A model generated the notes under the pieces. It was not told where the DNA came from, did not search any database, and saw only the letters and a program-made list of their open reading frames with translations. Positions 7,674 to 17,436 of a DNA stretch of 30,157 bases are shown here, piece by piece; the stretch's first letter is position 1, and every line of letters begins with the position of its first letter. This stretch comes from Physocladia obscura (Eukaryota > Chytridiomycota > Chytridiomycetes > Chytridiales > Chytriomycetaceae). A program made the position numbers and the translations under genes. The stretch is taken from positions 1 to 30,157 of the forward strand of contig JADGJH010000112.1 of NCBI GenBank assembly GCA_027596945.1, given 5' to 3'.

Positions 7674-10598
7674 TCACTGCTCATCATCACTAATAACAAC
7701 AACAGCATCCGAAGCCTGTTGCGGAATACCATAAATGCGGTTCATACTTTCTGTTTGGAAGATTTATTTGAGAATATTGAAGAATGTCAATCAATCTTCA
7801 ACTCACCGTTGATGAATCCACCATGATTGTTGACCACACTAACAATAAATTCGCGCACTATGACAATGGAGAGCCAACGAGGGTCAGTTGTTGATGGCAT
7901 ACCACGACGCTCCAATTCGGCAGCAACTGTATCTTCATCAGCAAACACGTTAACAGCAGCCTGACGCATGTGGTTGAGCTTTCGTTGGAGGGGCAAGGTA
8001 GTGGGTTCATTGTACTTGTCTTTGCTCAGGGTTCTTGAAAATGTGTCAGCCATATTTAAAAGACAACAGCTGATATTTACCTGTCACATGCAACGTCTTC
8101 AGGCTTCATGATGGTTCCAGTGGTCGGATAAATACCACCAAGTCTGCCAACAAAGTACTGCTCCATAAGTTCTGCTTTCTTCCACACTCGCTCATGAGGA
8201 ACTATGACACTGTTCGGTCTCCATGCCAAGCGCCAAGACATCTGACGGCTCTCCTCCTGGCCTTCCCAGATAGTTGTAATAGCTGCTGTGAGACTATTGC
8301 GTTCCGATGGACTTAAAATGGATGGTGGCTGAGTACCCGAAACATAGCTGTTCCAAACTAAATCCCCCAGTTGAAAATTGCAAAGGCGAAGTTCGGAAAT
8401 AAAATCCAATAGCTCAGAGCGACTGAATTCTTTCTGCATCCTACAAAGAATGGTTGAATTTTGTGAAGGCCGTAAATGAATTGCAACTCACAAATTCCAG
8501 CCGTAACCATCTGACTCCCACTCTTGTCCAACAGCATCTGCATCCAACTCTGGAAACCTTCGATTGGCCGAAAACATGTCAATTCCACTTCCTGAAACAA
8601 ACTTCAAAATGCGGTTTGTCTCAGTCCCACGAATATTTCCCAAGTTGGCAAGGAGCCAATCCTGATGCTCTTTTAATTCTTCTGGCGTAAACTCAACATG
8701 AACATCGGCAGTGTTCCTGATAATGAAACGTTCTCCAGCAGCTCCAAGTCGAATCAATCGGTAGATGAACGTTTTGCCTGCGAGAGGGGTGGGCTTGCGA
8801 GAAACAAATTTGTGGTTCGCACGAAAGTTATAAGCATCTTTTGATAGATTAGCGATGGGGTCAACTTTAATCTTCTCTAAAGTCTGTATTTTAAAAATCA
8901 ATTAATGATTCGAATAGAAAGACCAAAGAGAGAGAACACGACCCGCCTGAGGGTCGTGTTTAAGAATGGCTGAGGGTCGTGTTTAAAGGGGGCATCTCGG
9001 CGTTCATTTTGGGGATGAAGAATACATGATATAAGGGATATGAATGCCAATCAACACTACGCTTCGCTCCGTGTTGATTGGAGTGGTGAGGGGGCATCTC
9101 GGCGGAAAAAAGGGGGTGAATTTGACACTTACTTTTGGATTGTTCTGTTGAGTCGGTGGTGCACATAAAAAAAAAAAGAAAAAAAAAAATCAATCAGTAA
9201 TTTGAAACAAAAGTCTAAAGAGTGAGAACACAAAGGTTGACTCACCACTGGATTGACAACAATATCATTCTTGAGTTTCTCGCAAAGAAAATCAATTCCA
9301 TTAAAATATCCTGTTGTTCTTGCGAAAACACCAGTTTCAACAGACAGCTTTGTTGAATGTGGACATGGAATGTTGAATTTGTACGAGCCTCCATTCAGAA
9401 CTACGACAATGGTGAAACCGACACAGTGAGAACCACCTGCTTTGATGATTGCATTTCGATTTTTCTCCACAATCTTCATCTTCTTAGGTGTCATAATCCT
9501 TTCAAATGCACAAACTGTAACAAACAATGTCAATAACAGCTAAACACAAAATAAAGTGGTGTTACCTCTTAAATCAAAAGAAACCAGCACGCCAGCCTCA
9601 TCCACATTAGGAGTGACAGAACAATCATCTGGAGAACAATCCACCTCGTCTACATTGACAGGAATCCCGGATTCTCCAGCAAAAATGTCCTTGTTGCCAG
9701 CAACATTCCGAATCTTGATTGGCTTTGTGTATAATGTGCGAAAAGGTTGACCAGACTGCATTTTGATCGAAATTTTAGGGAAATTAAAAAACATCTAGAA
9801 AATGATATACCTGATGACCAGCAGGCGTATCATTTGAAGGAGGAGTGATTGGTGGAGTACCAAGGAACAAATTGCCCTTTGAGAGTGAGGCGGACAGGAC
9901 ATTTTTCTTATAGTCAACAACAGGTGTTATTGGTGAAGTCGAAATCATTGAAGCAGATGGACTGTGAATTTTGTTCGTCAAGACTTCATAATGGCTGCCA
10001 GTGTGAACTAGGGACAGTGACTTCCCAGAAGTAGCATTCACGGGGTCCAGAACCAACAGCACTGGTTCATTGTTGTACACGGTAAAAATACGAATTTGGC
10101 AGGAGTACGCATATGCTGATGCTTCCAACAGATTTTCTAAAGACACGAGACTTAAAAAGGACCAATTCATTAATTATGATTAAAATTACCATCTATCCAA
10201 CGTTCCACCTGTCCGGCATGCTCAGCTACTAATATTTTTGCCGCAAGATACTCACAGACAGACAGATTTTCATTGACCACAGTACCAGTTGAGTTTAAAC
10301 CCTCAACTTTGCCAAGGAAAGATTGAGCTTTGTCACGAATAATCCAGCACGCTGCTTCACGAATATGTGGATGGCTTTCTTGGTCATTGAAAAAACAATG
10401 GGCTATGGCTCTAAATCCACAGTTCCCATCGGGTTTAATAAAGCTGGAGGCCATCATGCCAGGTGGAATACGAGCATCGATTCCGCGATAGATGTGCATC
10501 TCCACAATATCGCAATCATTGTTAACTCCAACAAGAACATCAGGATTGAAGAAATCAGCACCTAATAATCTCTGGGAATAGCCGCTTTTACCATTTGT
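7674..10598 (-). CDS. OTU-type cysteine protease domain protein, multi-exon (5' end unresolved)
   Basis: Exons 10190-10598, 9811-10136, 9566-9755, 9246-9514, (9133-9144), 8492-8883, 8081-8440, 7807-8033 and 7674-7750 join in frame with GT-AG ends. They give about 750 residues plus an unplaced N-terminus. The N-terminal part is an OTU fold: KPDGNCGFRAIAHCFF carries the catalytic Asp and Cys (10419-10430), SVCEYLAAKILVAEH follows, and GSHYEVL carries the catalytic His (about 9991). OTU enzymes usually cleave ubiquitin or a related modifier. The remaining 500 or so residues match nothing I know. The last codons encode VVVISDDEQ, a SUMO-interaction-like motif. Upstream, an exon ending at 10651 (GTACAA donor) is likely, but two frames compete: a 10651-10706 exon in phase with 10598, or a longer 10651-10810 exon that needs the acceptor before 10564. 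The 12-nt exon is optional. The gene could be cellular or carried by a mobile element, since OTU domains occur in several transposon classes. Confidence 0.75.
8893..9231. repeat. diverged 47-bp duplication of intron sequence
   Basis: Bases 8893-8939 and 9185-9231 align without gaps over 47 bp with about 37 identities (shared starts aaaaatcaat, shared ends gagaacac). Both lie in non-coding parts of the OTU gene, one on each side of the possible 12-nt exon. This suggests an old local duplication of intron sequence. Confidence 0.7.
8937..9104. repeat. compact cluster of inverted and direct repeats inside an intron
   Basis: Four repeat pairs are packed into 168 bp. There is a perfect inverted repeat cacgaccc/gggtcgtg (8937-8944, 8951-8958, loop of 6) and a direct repeat tgagggtcgtgtttaa (8948-8963, 8971-8986). 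A second direct repeat is agggggcatctcggcg (8987-9002, 9089-9104). A perfect 11-bp inverted repeat ccaatcaacac/gtgttgattgg occupies 9047-9057 and 9071-9081. The block is GC-richer than the AT-rich intron around it, which suggests inserted DNA. Confidence 0.8.
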
Positions 10599-11257
10599 CT
10601 ATTTAAAGGTGGAGTTAAAGGAAACATATAAAAAAGGTGCAAAATTGTACCTCCGCAATACCCTCCGACACTACATTCTTCCACTTTCTTTTGAAATTCC
10701 ATTTTTCTCAGTGGATATTTTTTTTTCATTTTCCTATTCATCCAACATTTAAAGACATTTATTTCAAAATAAGGAGGGCAACTAACTTTATTTTCATTGT
10801 TCCCATCTAAACTGTGTATATTAAATAAATCTATGTGGGCCCCACCGCCCGTGTCAGACCTTAGTGAAAATCCGGCTATGAATTCAAATAAGAATCAGTT
10901 GAGGTCCAAGCAACAAAAATAGAATGACTTATACCTCATTATCTTGGTTGGTCTTCCGCCTTTTCTTTTTCCTAGGGGAAGACAGCTGACGGTGCCTTTT
11001 TCTTGTTTTCACAACGTCATCGTCGGGGTCTGCCGAGTTGGTGCTTAAAGTCGCCAAAGGAGACCTCTTTATGACATGCGACAGGATGCGTGTTTGTATC
11101 GTTTTCTCCACTGATGATAATCGCATCGTGTCTGGTTGTTGTTTCATGTGCTTGGTTTGTTGTTTTGCTTTTTGTCTGGTTTTTTTTGGGAGAAATTAGA
11201 CAAAACCTCCCTGCCAAGCTATTCAACGCAACAATCGACGTGGTAATGGAAATGCGC

Positions 11258-11303
11258 CCTGTCAACGTGGAGTTCTCCATCCTGTCAAGGTTGAGTTCTC
11301 CAT
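11258..11303. repeat. 23-bp tandem duplication
   Basis: Two adjacent copies, 11258-11280 and 11281-11303, both read cctgtcaa..t.gagttctccat with two differences. Confidence 0.8.
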
Positions 11304-11364
11304 CATCTTGTAGTTCAACCAAAGACGAAACTCAATCATTTCAACAAGAAGTAACGACTACAAT

Positions 11365-11412
11365 AACACATATCCAGTGAGAATAGCCACAAAAACACAT
11401 ATGCAGTGAGAA
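11365..11412. repeat. 19-bp direct repeat, 29-bp period
   Basis: aacacatatccagtgagaa (11365-11383) recurs as aacacatatgcagtgagaa (11394-11412), with one mismatch. Confidence 0.8.
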
Positions 11413-11529
11413 GCTGACAATGAGCTTCTCTTTTATCAGGTTCTTTCAATACATATACTGTAACATCAGACAAATCAACAAAGAAACCGAGTTGATATGA
11501 ATAAACGACATTAAAATGTCTCTCTGGAT

Positions 11530-11587
11530 ATGTCTCTGTGAGTAGACAAAAAATTTGAATGTCTCTGTAAGTAGACAAAAACTTCAA
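11530..11587. repeat. 29-bp tandem duplication
   Basis: Copies at 11530-11558 and 11559-11587 share atgtctctgt.agtagacaaaaa and then drift slightly. A partial third copy (atgtctctctgga) lies just upstream. Confidence 0.8.
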
Positions 11588-11773
11588 AATGGACACACTT
11601 TGAAAGGCACCTTTTTTCTACAAATGCTGAATCATCACTCCACCTATCTTCATGTGCGAAGTTGACTTTGAATGTAGCTGATATTTGTACACCCACTGAA
11701 GAGGACGACAATTGAAATTCAAAATTTGCTGGACAAACGCATATTCTCAGTGACTTATATCCATCATTTCAGC

Positions 11774-11942
11774 GTATATAAAACACACCATTCAACGTTG
11801 AGTTAATTCGTCACACAATACTCATTTTATTCAACAAACACCACGTTTTCAGCGGCTATTCTCACTCAAATCCATCACACTCTTCATCACTAAATCTAAG
11901 TGTAAATAAACCACGTCATTCAAAGTTGAGATGATTTGTCAC
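11774..11942. repeat. 41-bp spaced direct repeat
   Basis: Bases 11774-11814 and 11902-11942 align without gaps over 41 bp with about 33 identities. Both contain cattcaa.gttgag and end in gtcac. They are spaced 128 bp apart. Confidence 0.7.
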
Positions 11943-12963
11943 TTGTCGAAGTGAAGGAATCATCAAATCAAATTTTTATTGGAGAAACTCCACAGAGAAG
12001 AGGGAGCGGGCGTGTATATGGGGTAAAATTAAGGCATTAACCAATTTATGACATATGGAGCAAACTGGTAATTTGAAAGCTTTATTTTATTTTTATTTTC
12101 ATTTCCTGTTTCTTTAAATCAATAAATGTATTCAGACAATAAAATAAAAGAAGTATCTTTTGAGAAATCTTTCCCATCTTTGTATTTTTTGAAATCTACG
12201 TAAGGGAAGGGGCACACAAAAACGCAATTGGGGGATTTGTTTAATCCTGTGCCTGCGAATTTTCACTTTGAGTTGTTTTCCTGAGCACGTTAATTTAATT
12301 TTGGTTAAAATCTTCTTGTTTAGGTCTGATTTAAACCATTTCCAATAATGCTAAATTTGTGTTTGAATTTGTGAGACAAAAAGTTGGGACATCAAATTTC
12401 TCCATTCTTGAAAAATAAATCTTTGACAGTAATCCATTCAAACAAAATTTCTGTATTAGGGTTTAAAAAAATTTTTTTTCTATCCAATTCAGCATTTCTA
12501 ATTTGTGCATTCAGCTTATATATTGGATATTTATTCTTTTAAATCTAACAGAATTTTCCAATACCTAAATAATAATCATATTTCCAAAATTTATATATAT
12601 ACAGCTATTGGACCCAAATTCAAATAAGAATTTCACTTATCTCCTACATGTATATCAAAGGCCAGAATTTATGGAGAAAAAGATATATAGTCGTTTCTCA
12701 ACTAACGGGCTCACTCTCATGTACACTTATAGCTTGCTCTTTTTGTTTCTACTCTTGCAACTTAACTTTTTTCAAATTCATCCAATACAAACAAACACAG
12801 AATTACCAATCTGACACTCACATTCACACCTAGTTTTTCTTTTAATTTTACTTGTACTTCAAAACTTGAAACTTTTTTTTGTGTATTATGACGCAGTCTT
12901 CAATTTTTTTTCTCCTAATAACGCATTTTCATCTATTCAATAATGTTTAATTTAAATAATCTG

Positions 12964-14529
12964 TCAGCTTTGATGGAAAATAGCATGTTCCCAGCCAACA
13001 GCGGCCAATGACGTTATTACAGAAGAAGAATTAGATGATAAAGAAGATGATTGAGATGATAATGCAGAAGATGCCACAGATTGTTCATTACTGTCGGCCA
13101 AAATAATTCCTTCTCTGGATGCAATATAATCCAAAATATCAGACCCCACTAGGCCATAAGCGCCCACCCCTTCAGTTGCATAATCCACTATAGAATCAGT
13201 TTCATTCTTTTTGAATGGCCAGTATACAATTTTGCGAGGGGAATTTTCATTGCTTTTGTTCTTATAGATGACAATCGCACCAAATGGGTTGATTGAAATT
13301 GAGTCCACGGGTTGAACCGCACAGTCGCCAAATATGGTACATATCTGGGGCGTTATTATTATCGGCTGATTGCTATTTTCGATGCGACTCTTTGTTGGCT
13401 CATTTTGTTTACTGTTGATGAAGAATTGCACAGTTCCATTTTCGAAAACAATAAAACCAATATCTCGGAACAGGACTACGCTCTTGATGTGGTTCAAAGA
13501 AACGGATGGGTCCAGCTCAACAATGGCGTCTGGTTTGTCTGGATAGACCTGCGGAAGGTTTTCGATTTCTAGATATAGTGGATACATGGGCATTTCGCAG
13601 TCAGATTTTTTGTCAAAGCTACCGTAGAGGGATATCGAAGGCCGGGCCTTGTTGTTTGCGCCGACGACGGCAAATACGTTTCCGTCTGCGGCGACCAAAG
13701 ACACGTGCGAGTATTTGAGGGCATCGGCGAGGAGGATGGGAGAAGTCGACTTGCGAAAGTGGAGACGATTATCGCGGAAATAGCCCCACACATAAACCTC
13801 GCTGGTTGCTGTTTGTTGATGGGCAGAGGAGGGGGTGGCTGACTGGGTCGGCGAAGGGCCCGCGGCTACGGCGATGGTCACGTGACCCGAGGCCTGGACG
13901 TGCGTGACGCGGCGCCGTCTCGCCGCGAAAAAGTCGACGAGGATTGCGGTCGAGTCGTAGAGCTCGTTGTCGCGGCCCAGGCAGCCGGCGCCCCACGACC
14001 ACAGGGCGCCGTTCGCGTCGAGGGCGACGGCGTGGAAGGCGCCGGCAGCAACGGCGCACACGTCGATGTTTGCGAGGGCGGCGGCGGGCACCAGCAGGCG
14101 GACGCGCGCGGGCAGGTCGACGGCGTCCAGGTCCTCGGCGTCGTCGCCGGGCGACAAGACGGACGCGGCTCCGGACTTTGTGTCGGCGTCGACGGCCGCG
14201 CACCCGGCCTGGCCGTAGAAGTTGGAGCCCCAGCCAAAAAGCACGCCGTGCCCCGCCGCCGCCGTCTCGACCACGCCGACCGTGTGGTGCACGCCGACCG
14301 CAACCGCCCGCATCCGCGCCGCCCCGAGGAACGCCAGTGGCTGCGCTGTCCCGCGTGCCTCCGTGTCGCCCAGCCCCAGCTTGCCGTCCGTGCCGAGCCC
14401 AAACACGCGCGTCTTTGCCACCCCCGCGTCCACTCCCTCCTCCGTTTCCAGCGGCGTCGCCTTCGCCACCTTTGCCTTTGCCTTGCCCCGCCCGAACCCC
14501 AGCGTCGTCCGCAGAAGCCGCGAAAACAT
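12964..14529 (-). CDS. RCC1-repeat (beta-propeller) protein, possibly mitochondrial
   Basis: A single open frame of 521 residues starts at the ATG at 14529 (MFSRLLRTTLGFGRG). A further ATG at 14625 is in frame but would overlap the divergent CoaE coding exon, so the inner start is preferred. RCC1-type blades are visible: VFGLGTDGKLGLGD, VLFGWGSNFYGQAG, ALWSWGAGCLGRDNE and VYVWGYFRDNRL, each with neighbouring AVGxxHT or AAGAFHAVAL strands. The later part is more diverged, ends in a Ser-rich stretch, and finishes AVGWEHAIFHQS. The basic, acid-free N-terminus resembles a mitochondrial targeting signal, so an Fmp25/RCC1L-like role is possible, but that is inference. The first third is very GC-rich and the rest is AT-rich. 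Confidence 0.85.
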   Translation of the reverse strand: MFSRLLRTTLGFGRGKAKAKVAKATPLETEEGVDAGVAKTRVFGLGTDGKLGLGDTEARGTAQPLAFLGAARMRAVAVGVHHTVGVVETAAAGHGVLFGWGSNFYGQAGCAAVDADTKSGAASVLSPGDDAEDLDAVDLPARVRLLVPAAALANIDVCAVAAGAFHAVALDANGALWSWGAGCLGRDNELYDSTAILVDFFAARRRRVTHVQASGHVTIAVAAGPSPTQSATPSSAHQQTATSEVYVWGYFRDNRLHFRKSTSPILLADALKYSHVSLVAADGNVFAVVGANNKARPSISLYGSFDKKSDCEMPMYPLYLEIENLPQVYPDKPDAIVELDPSVSLNHIKSVVLFRDIGFIVFENGTVQFFINSKQNEPTKSRIENSNQPIIITPQICTIFGDCAVQPVDSISINPFGAIVIYKNKSNENSPRKIVYWPFKKNETDSIVDYATEGVGAYGLVGSDILDYIASREGIILADSNEQSVASSALSSQSSSLSSNSSSVITSLAAVGWEHAIFHQS

Positions 14530-14548
14530 TTCTCTACAAACAAGAAAA
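14530..14548. promoter_or_regulatory. 19-bp gap between divergent start codons
   Basis: Only 19 bases separate the ATG of the RCC1-like gene (14529, minus) from the ATG of dephospho-CoA kinase (14549, plus). Promoter elements and 5' leaders of each gene must therefore lie within the other gene's 5' end, unless one gene has an additional upstream exon. Confidence 0.6.
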
Positions 14549-15380
14549 ATGCGCGTGGTGGGGTTGACAGGTGGCATAGCGTGAGTAGCTGTTTCTTGTT
14601 GAGCCGTGTGGCGTAATGTATTCACGTTCTCACGTTCTCACGTTCGCGCTGCATTATTGACTCGCGGAAAGCACGGGCAAGTCGACGGTGACGCGCCAGC
14701 TGCGCGAGGCCGACGTTGCTGTCGTCGACGCCGACGAAATTGCGCGCGCCGTCGTGGCGCCCGGCCTGCCCGCCTTCCGCCGCATTGTCGCCGCCTTTGG
14801 GCCCGACGTTCTCGCCCCCGACGGCACGCTCGATCGCAAAGCCCTGGCTGCCCGCGTTTTTGCCGATCCCGCGGCCCGCGCCACAATCAACAAGGCAACC
14901 CATCCATGTACGATGATCAGCCAACCATCAACAACTAAACTGCATTTATAACAACTAGACATCCGCCTCGAAATGTTGCGTCAGATGCTCTCTCACTTTC
15001 TCTGCGCCAAGCGCGTTGTCGTCCTCGACACGCCGCTGCTCTTTGAATCAGGTATCGCAAACTATGTCAACCTCATTGTCGTCGTCTACGTCTCGCCACC
15101 TGTTCAAAAACAACGGCTTATTGCCCGCGACCTCATTGAACCCCTCGCCGCCCAGCAGCGCATCGACTCGCAAATGAACATTGAAAAGAAGAAACAACTG
15201 GCAAATGTTGTCATCGACAACGAGGGCTCCTTGGCTGACACGCGTGTGCGCGTCGATCTACTTATTGAGCAGCACTTGTCACCAGGCCTTTTTCCCACTG
15301 CCGTCGCATGGACTCTTTTGTTTTGGCCTGGTCTCTTCGCTTATTCAGGCCTGAGTCTATTCAAGTGGCTCAAGCTATAG
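14549..15380 (+). CDS. CAB5: dephospho-CoA kinase
   Basis: Exons 14549-14580, 14672-14907 and 14959-15380 give 229 residues. The enzyme phosphorylates the 3'-hydroxyl of dephospho-CoA with ATP, the last step of CoA synthesis. The first intron splits the P-loop, so that joining yields GLTGGIATGKST at residues 5-16, the hallmark of the family. Further family motifs are VDADEIAR, NKATHP at the second junction, and VVVLDTPLLFESG. Length matches the single-domain eukaryotic enzymes. The last 30 residues are hydrophobic (about LFPTAVAWTLLFWPGLF), a likely membrane anchor; the yeast enzyme is reported on mitochondria and lipid particles. AATAAA lies at 15416-15421. The gene symbol follows yeast usage. 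Confidence 0.93.
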
Positions 15381-15654
15381 TCCATAAATCAAAGGTTGAA
15401 TTACATAAATATCAAAATAAAATAAATCAATGAAATTAATAAAAGCAAAGAATTAAAACAACCACGAGTAGCACAAAATTGTTCTCAATAACAAAAAGCT
15501 TTTCACGCAACATGTCTATTCGAGCATACATGTTTTTATGAAAGAAACCAAAAGAAAAGCTATTTTCAACATTTTATTAATATTTCTCTTTTTCTCTCTT
15601 AATTTTTTCTTCAAAAAAAGCGTTCACCCCACAAGTGTTCGCCAAGCAGACAAT

Positions 15655-17436
15655 TTACCGGTCGATATCCATGGGCCCTGCAGCCCCCCCATCATTGTCT
15701 TGATCAAGTTGTTTCTTGGCGCCGCGACGTTTACCCGCATCAGTTCCACGATAACTCATATCAAACCATTGATTTGGATGCTCAATAATGTCGACAATTC
15801 CTATATTAACACTTTCGTTTCCACCAGCAACAGCGGCGGCAACGGCGGCGGCAGCGGCATCTGATCCAGAAGCAGATGCAGCAGCAGCAACAGCAATTCT
15901 AGCCCTCGCAATCGCAGGCGCACGCGTCACTTCAAAAAGCTTAGTACACGCAATCTGATAATGCCCTTCTTTACTCAACCTCGCAATATCCAACGCAGCA
16001 GCTTCACTCGCACCCGCCTTCAAAACCATCCCTTTCAAACTCTCAGGTGTCGCATGCCGGAACGGACACCCGTGATGATCCCCCGCCGCCGGATGATTCG
16101 ACATTATAATCTTGCTGCACGAATATGGCGCGTAATCTTTGCGGCTGCCTTCCTTGCCGTAATTGAACCGGATGTTATACGCGTACTCTTTCGAAAACTT
16201 GTCGTCCGTGAGCTTGTTGAATGCGCGCCGCCAGTATACGAGCGCTTCTTCGAGCGGGAGGCCAGTGCCTTTCAGAAAGAGCCCGAATTGGAGCCGGCCA
16301 GAATGTTTTAGGTGGCCGTCGGCTTTGAGGTGAGCGTGGAGGTTGCTCATGCATAGTGGGAAGTGGCCTTGCGGGACGAGACCGTCAATGTCGTTGGCTG
16401 TAAGTGTGTCGCCGTTTTGGCCTTCGGTGCCAGTGTAGTCGCGCATGGCGCATTGACGCGCAATTGAATTTAAGATTGGGACAAGGCGGTCATCTTCATC
16501 CATTCGAGGAAGTGCGCGTGCAAATGATTCGAGTTGGGTAGTCAAGGAGCTTTTGAAGGCATTGGTTACAAGAGTTGAATATTCGGTTCCAGGGACTTGG
16601 TTTTGTTTTTGTTTCGTTCACTTAATATGAAATAAAAACAATATATATATAAATTTGACTAACCATAAGCAAATCCATTTTTAACAACTACTGCGCGTCT
16701 CGCAACTAGACTCAGCACATGCTCAAACGGCACTTTATAAAATTTCATGTCAAAATTTGAAGGAAACAAGCAAGTTAAATCAGCAGATATGGCTGCGCGT
16801 TCTTGAGAAGTGATGGCAGCAGCACTTAGGCTTTGCTGAGAAATCCAGATTTCCCGGTCACTTAGCATTTCATCGTCATATCTGTAACAATCGAAAGAAA
16901 GAAAAAAATGATGACTAATGTCTCTCTCACTCTTACTCCTCTCATTCCGTTTGTTTATTGTTTCTTTACCTGAATTTGAAAAGAGCAGTCTCATGTTTGA
17001 CAAACCAGGCACGATTATCTTCCGTGCGGCAAAACGCCAAACGCAAAATAAAATGGCTTTGCTGATCCATGCGTCGTTGCGCCGCAATCCGCCGATTATC
17101 TTCGGGAGTTGGGGCGGGGTGATTGGGTTCAAGTCGAAGATACCTGAACAACAAATGAATACTTATGCGCGTGGGGAAAAAAAAGAAGAAGAGACAAACA
17201 AACTTTTCACATGCGGCCCTCACAATCTGCTTTGTGTCTTCGGCGTTGCGGTTGCGCACGCTTGCGTTCTCGATAGCCTTCAAAACCTTCAAACGATTCA
17301 GAGCGTATGTTTCGAAATCGGCGAGGGAAACTTCGGCTGTCGGAAGATCGGAATACCAATTGAGACGGAAAGGGAACTCGGTCGTTACTTTTCGTGAAGC
17401 AGCGTCTGTGCGGCTGCGTTTTGTGTTGTTGTTCAT
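15655..17436 (-). CDS. PRI2: DNA primase large subunit
   Basis: Four exons, 17204-17436, 16970-17143, 16664-16881 and 15655-16595, give 521 residues, the usual length. The protein partners the small catalytic subunit and DNA polymerase alpha in making RNA primers at origins and on the lagging strand. The C-terminal domain holds the four cysteines that bind the 4Fe-4S cluster: Cys290 (FPLCMSNLH), Cys368 (YSCSKI), Cys385 (HHGCPFRH) and Cys425 (QIACTKLFEV). Their spacing closely matches human Cys287, 367, 384 and 424. LKHSGRLQFGLFLKG and YAYNIRFNYGKEG are also diagnostic. The tail has an Ala-rich run and an acidic/Gly end. The first intron is 60 bases with no in-frame stop, so its retention would leave the frame open. 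Confidence 0.96.

Larger units (their letters stand above)
10707..12963. other. mostly non-coding region with tandem duplications
   Basis: Bases 10707-11322 may hold the missing 5' exons of the OTU gene. A minus-strand frame ending at the GTATAA donor (10934) is rich in Lys/Arg (RKRHRQLSSPRKKKRRK), and a neighbouring frame reads KRKGGRPTK, like an AT-hook. Neither can be linked to the downstream exons with certainty. From 11330 to 12963 no gene is supported; the sequence is AT-rich, with short duplications listed separately. Confidence 0.45.

Noticed and set aside
8937..9104. CRISPR-like array
   Set aside because: The repeats are not regularly spaced and the setting is a eukaryotic intron.
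8960..9193. Minus-strand frame with a Phe-rich start
   Set aside because: It lies inside introns of the OTU gene and covers the repeat cluster; the Phe run comes from a pyrimidine tract.
11336..11711. Two overlapping minus-strand frames
   Set aside because: They are built from the tandem duplications (repeated TYRDI/THRDI peptides) and have no other sign of coding.
13878..14616. Several long open frames on both strands in the GC-rich island
   Set aside because: High GC removes stop codons in all frames. Only the RCC1-repeat frame and the CoaE frame show family motifs.
14622..14962. Minus-strand open frames opposite CoaE exon 2
   Set aside because: Arg/Ala-rich shadows of the GC-rich kinase exon with no motif.
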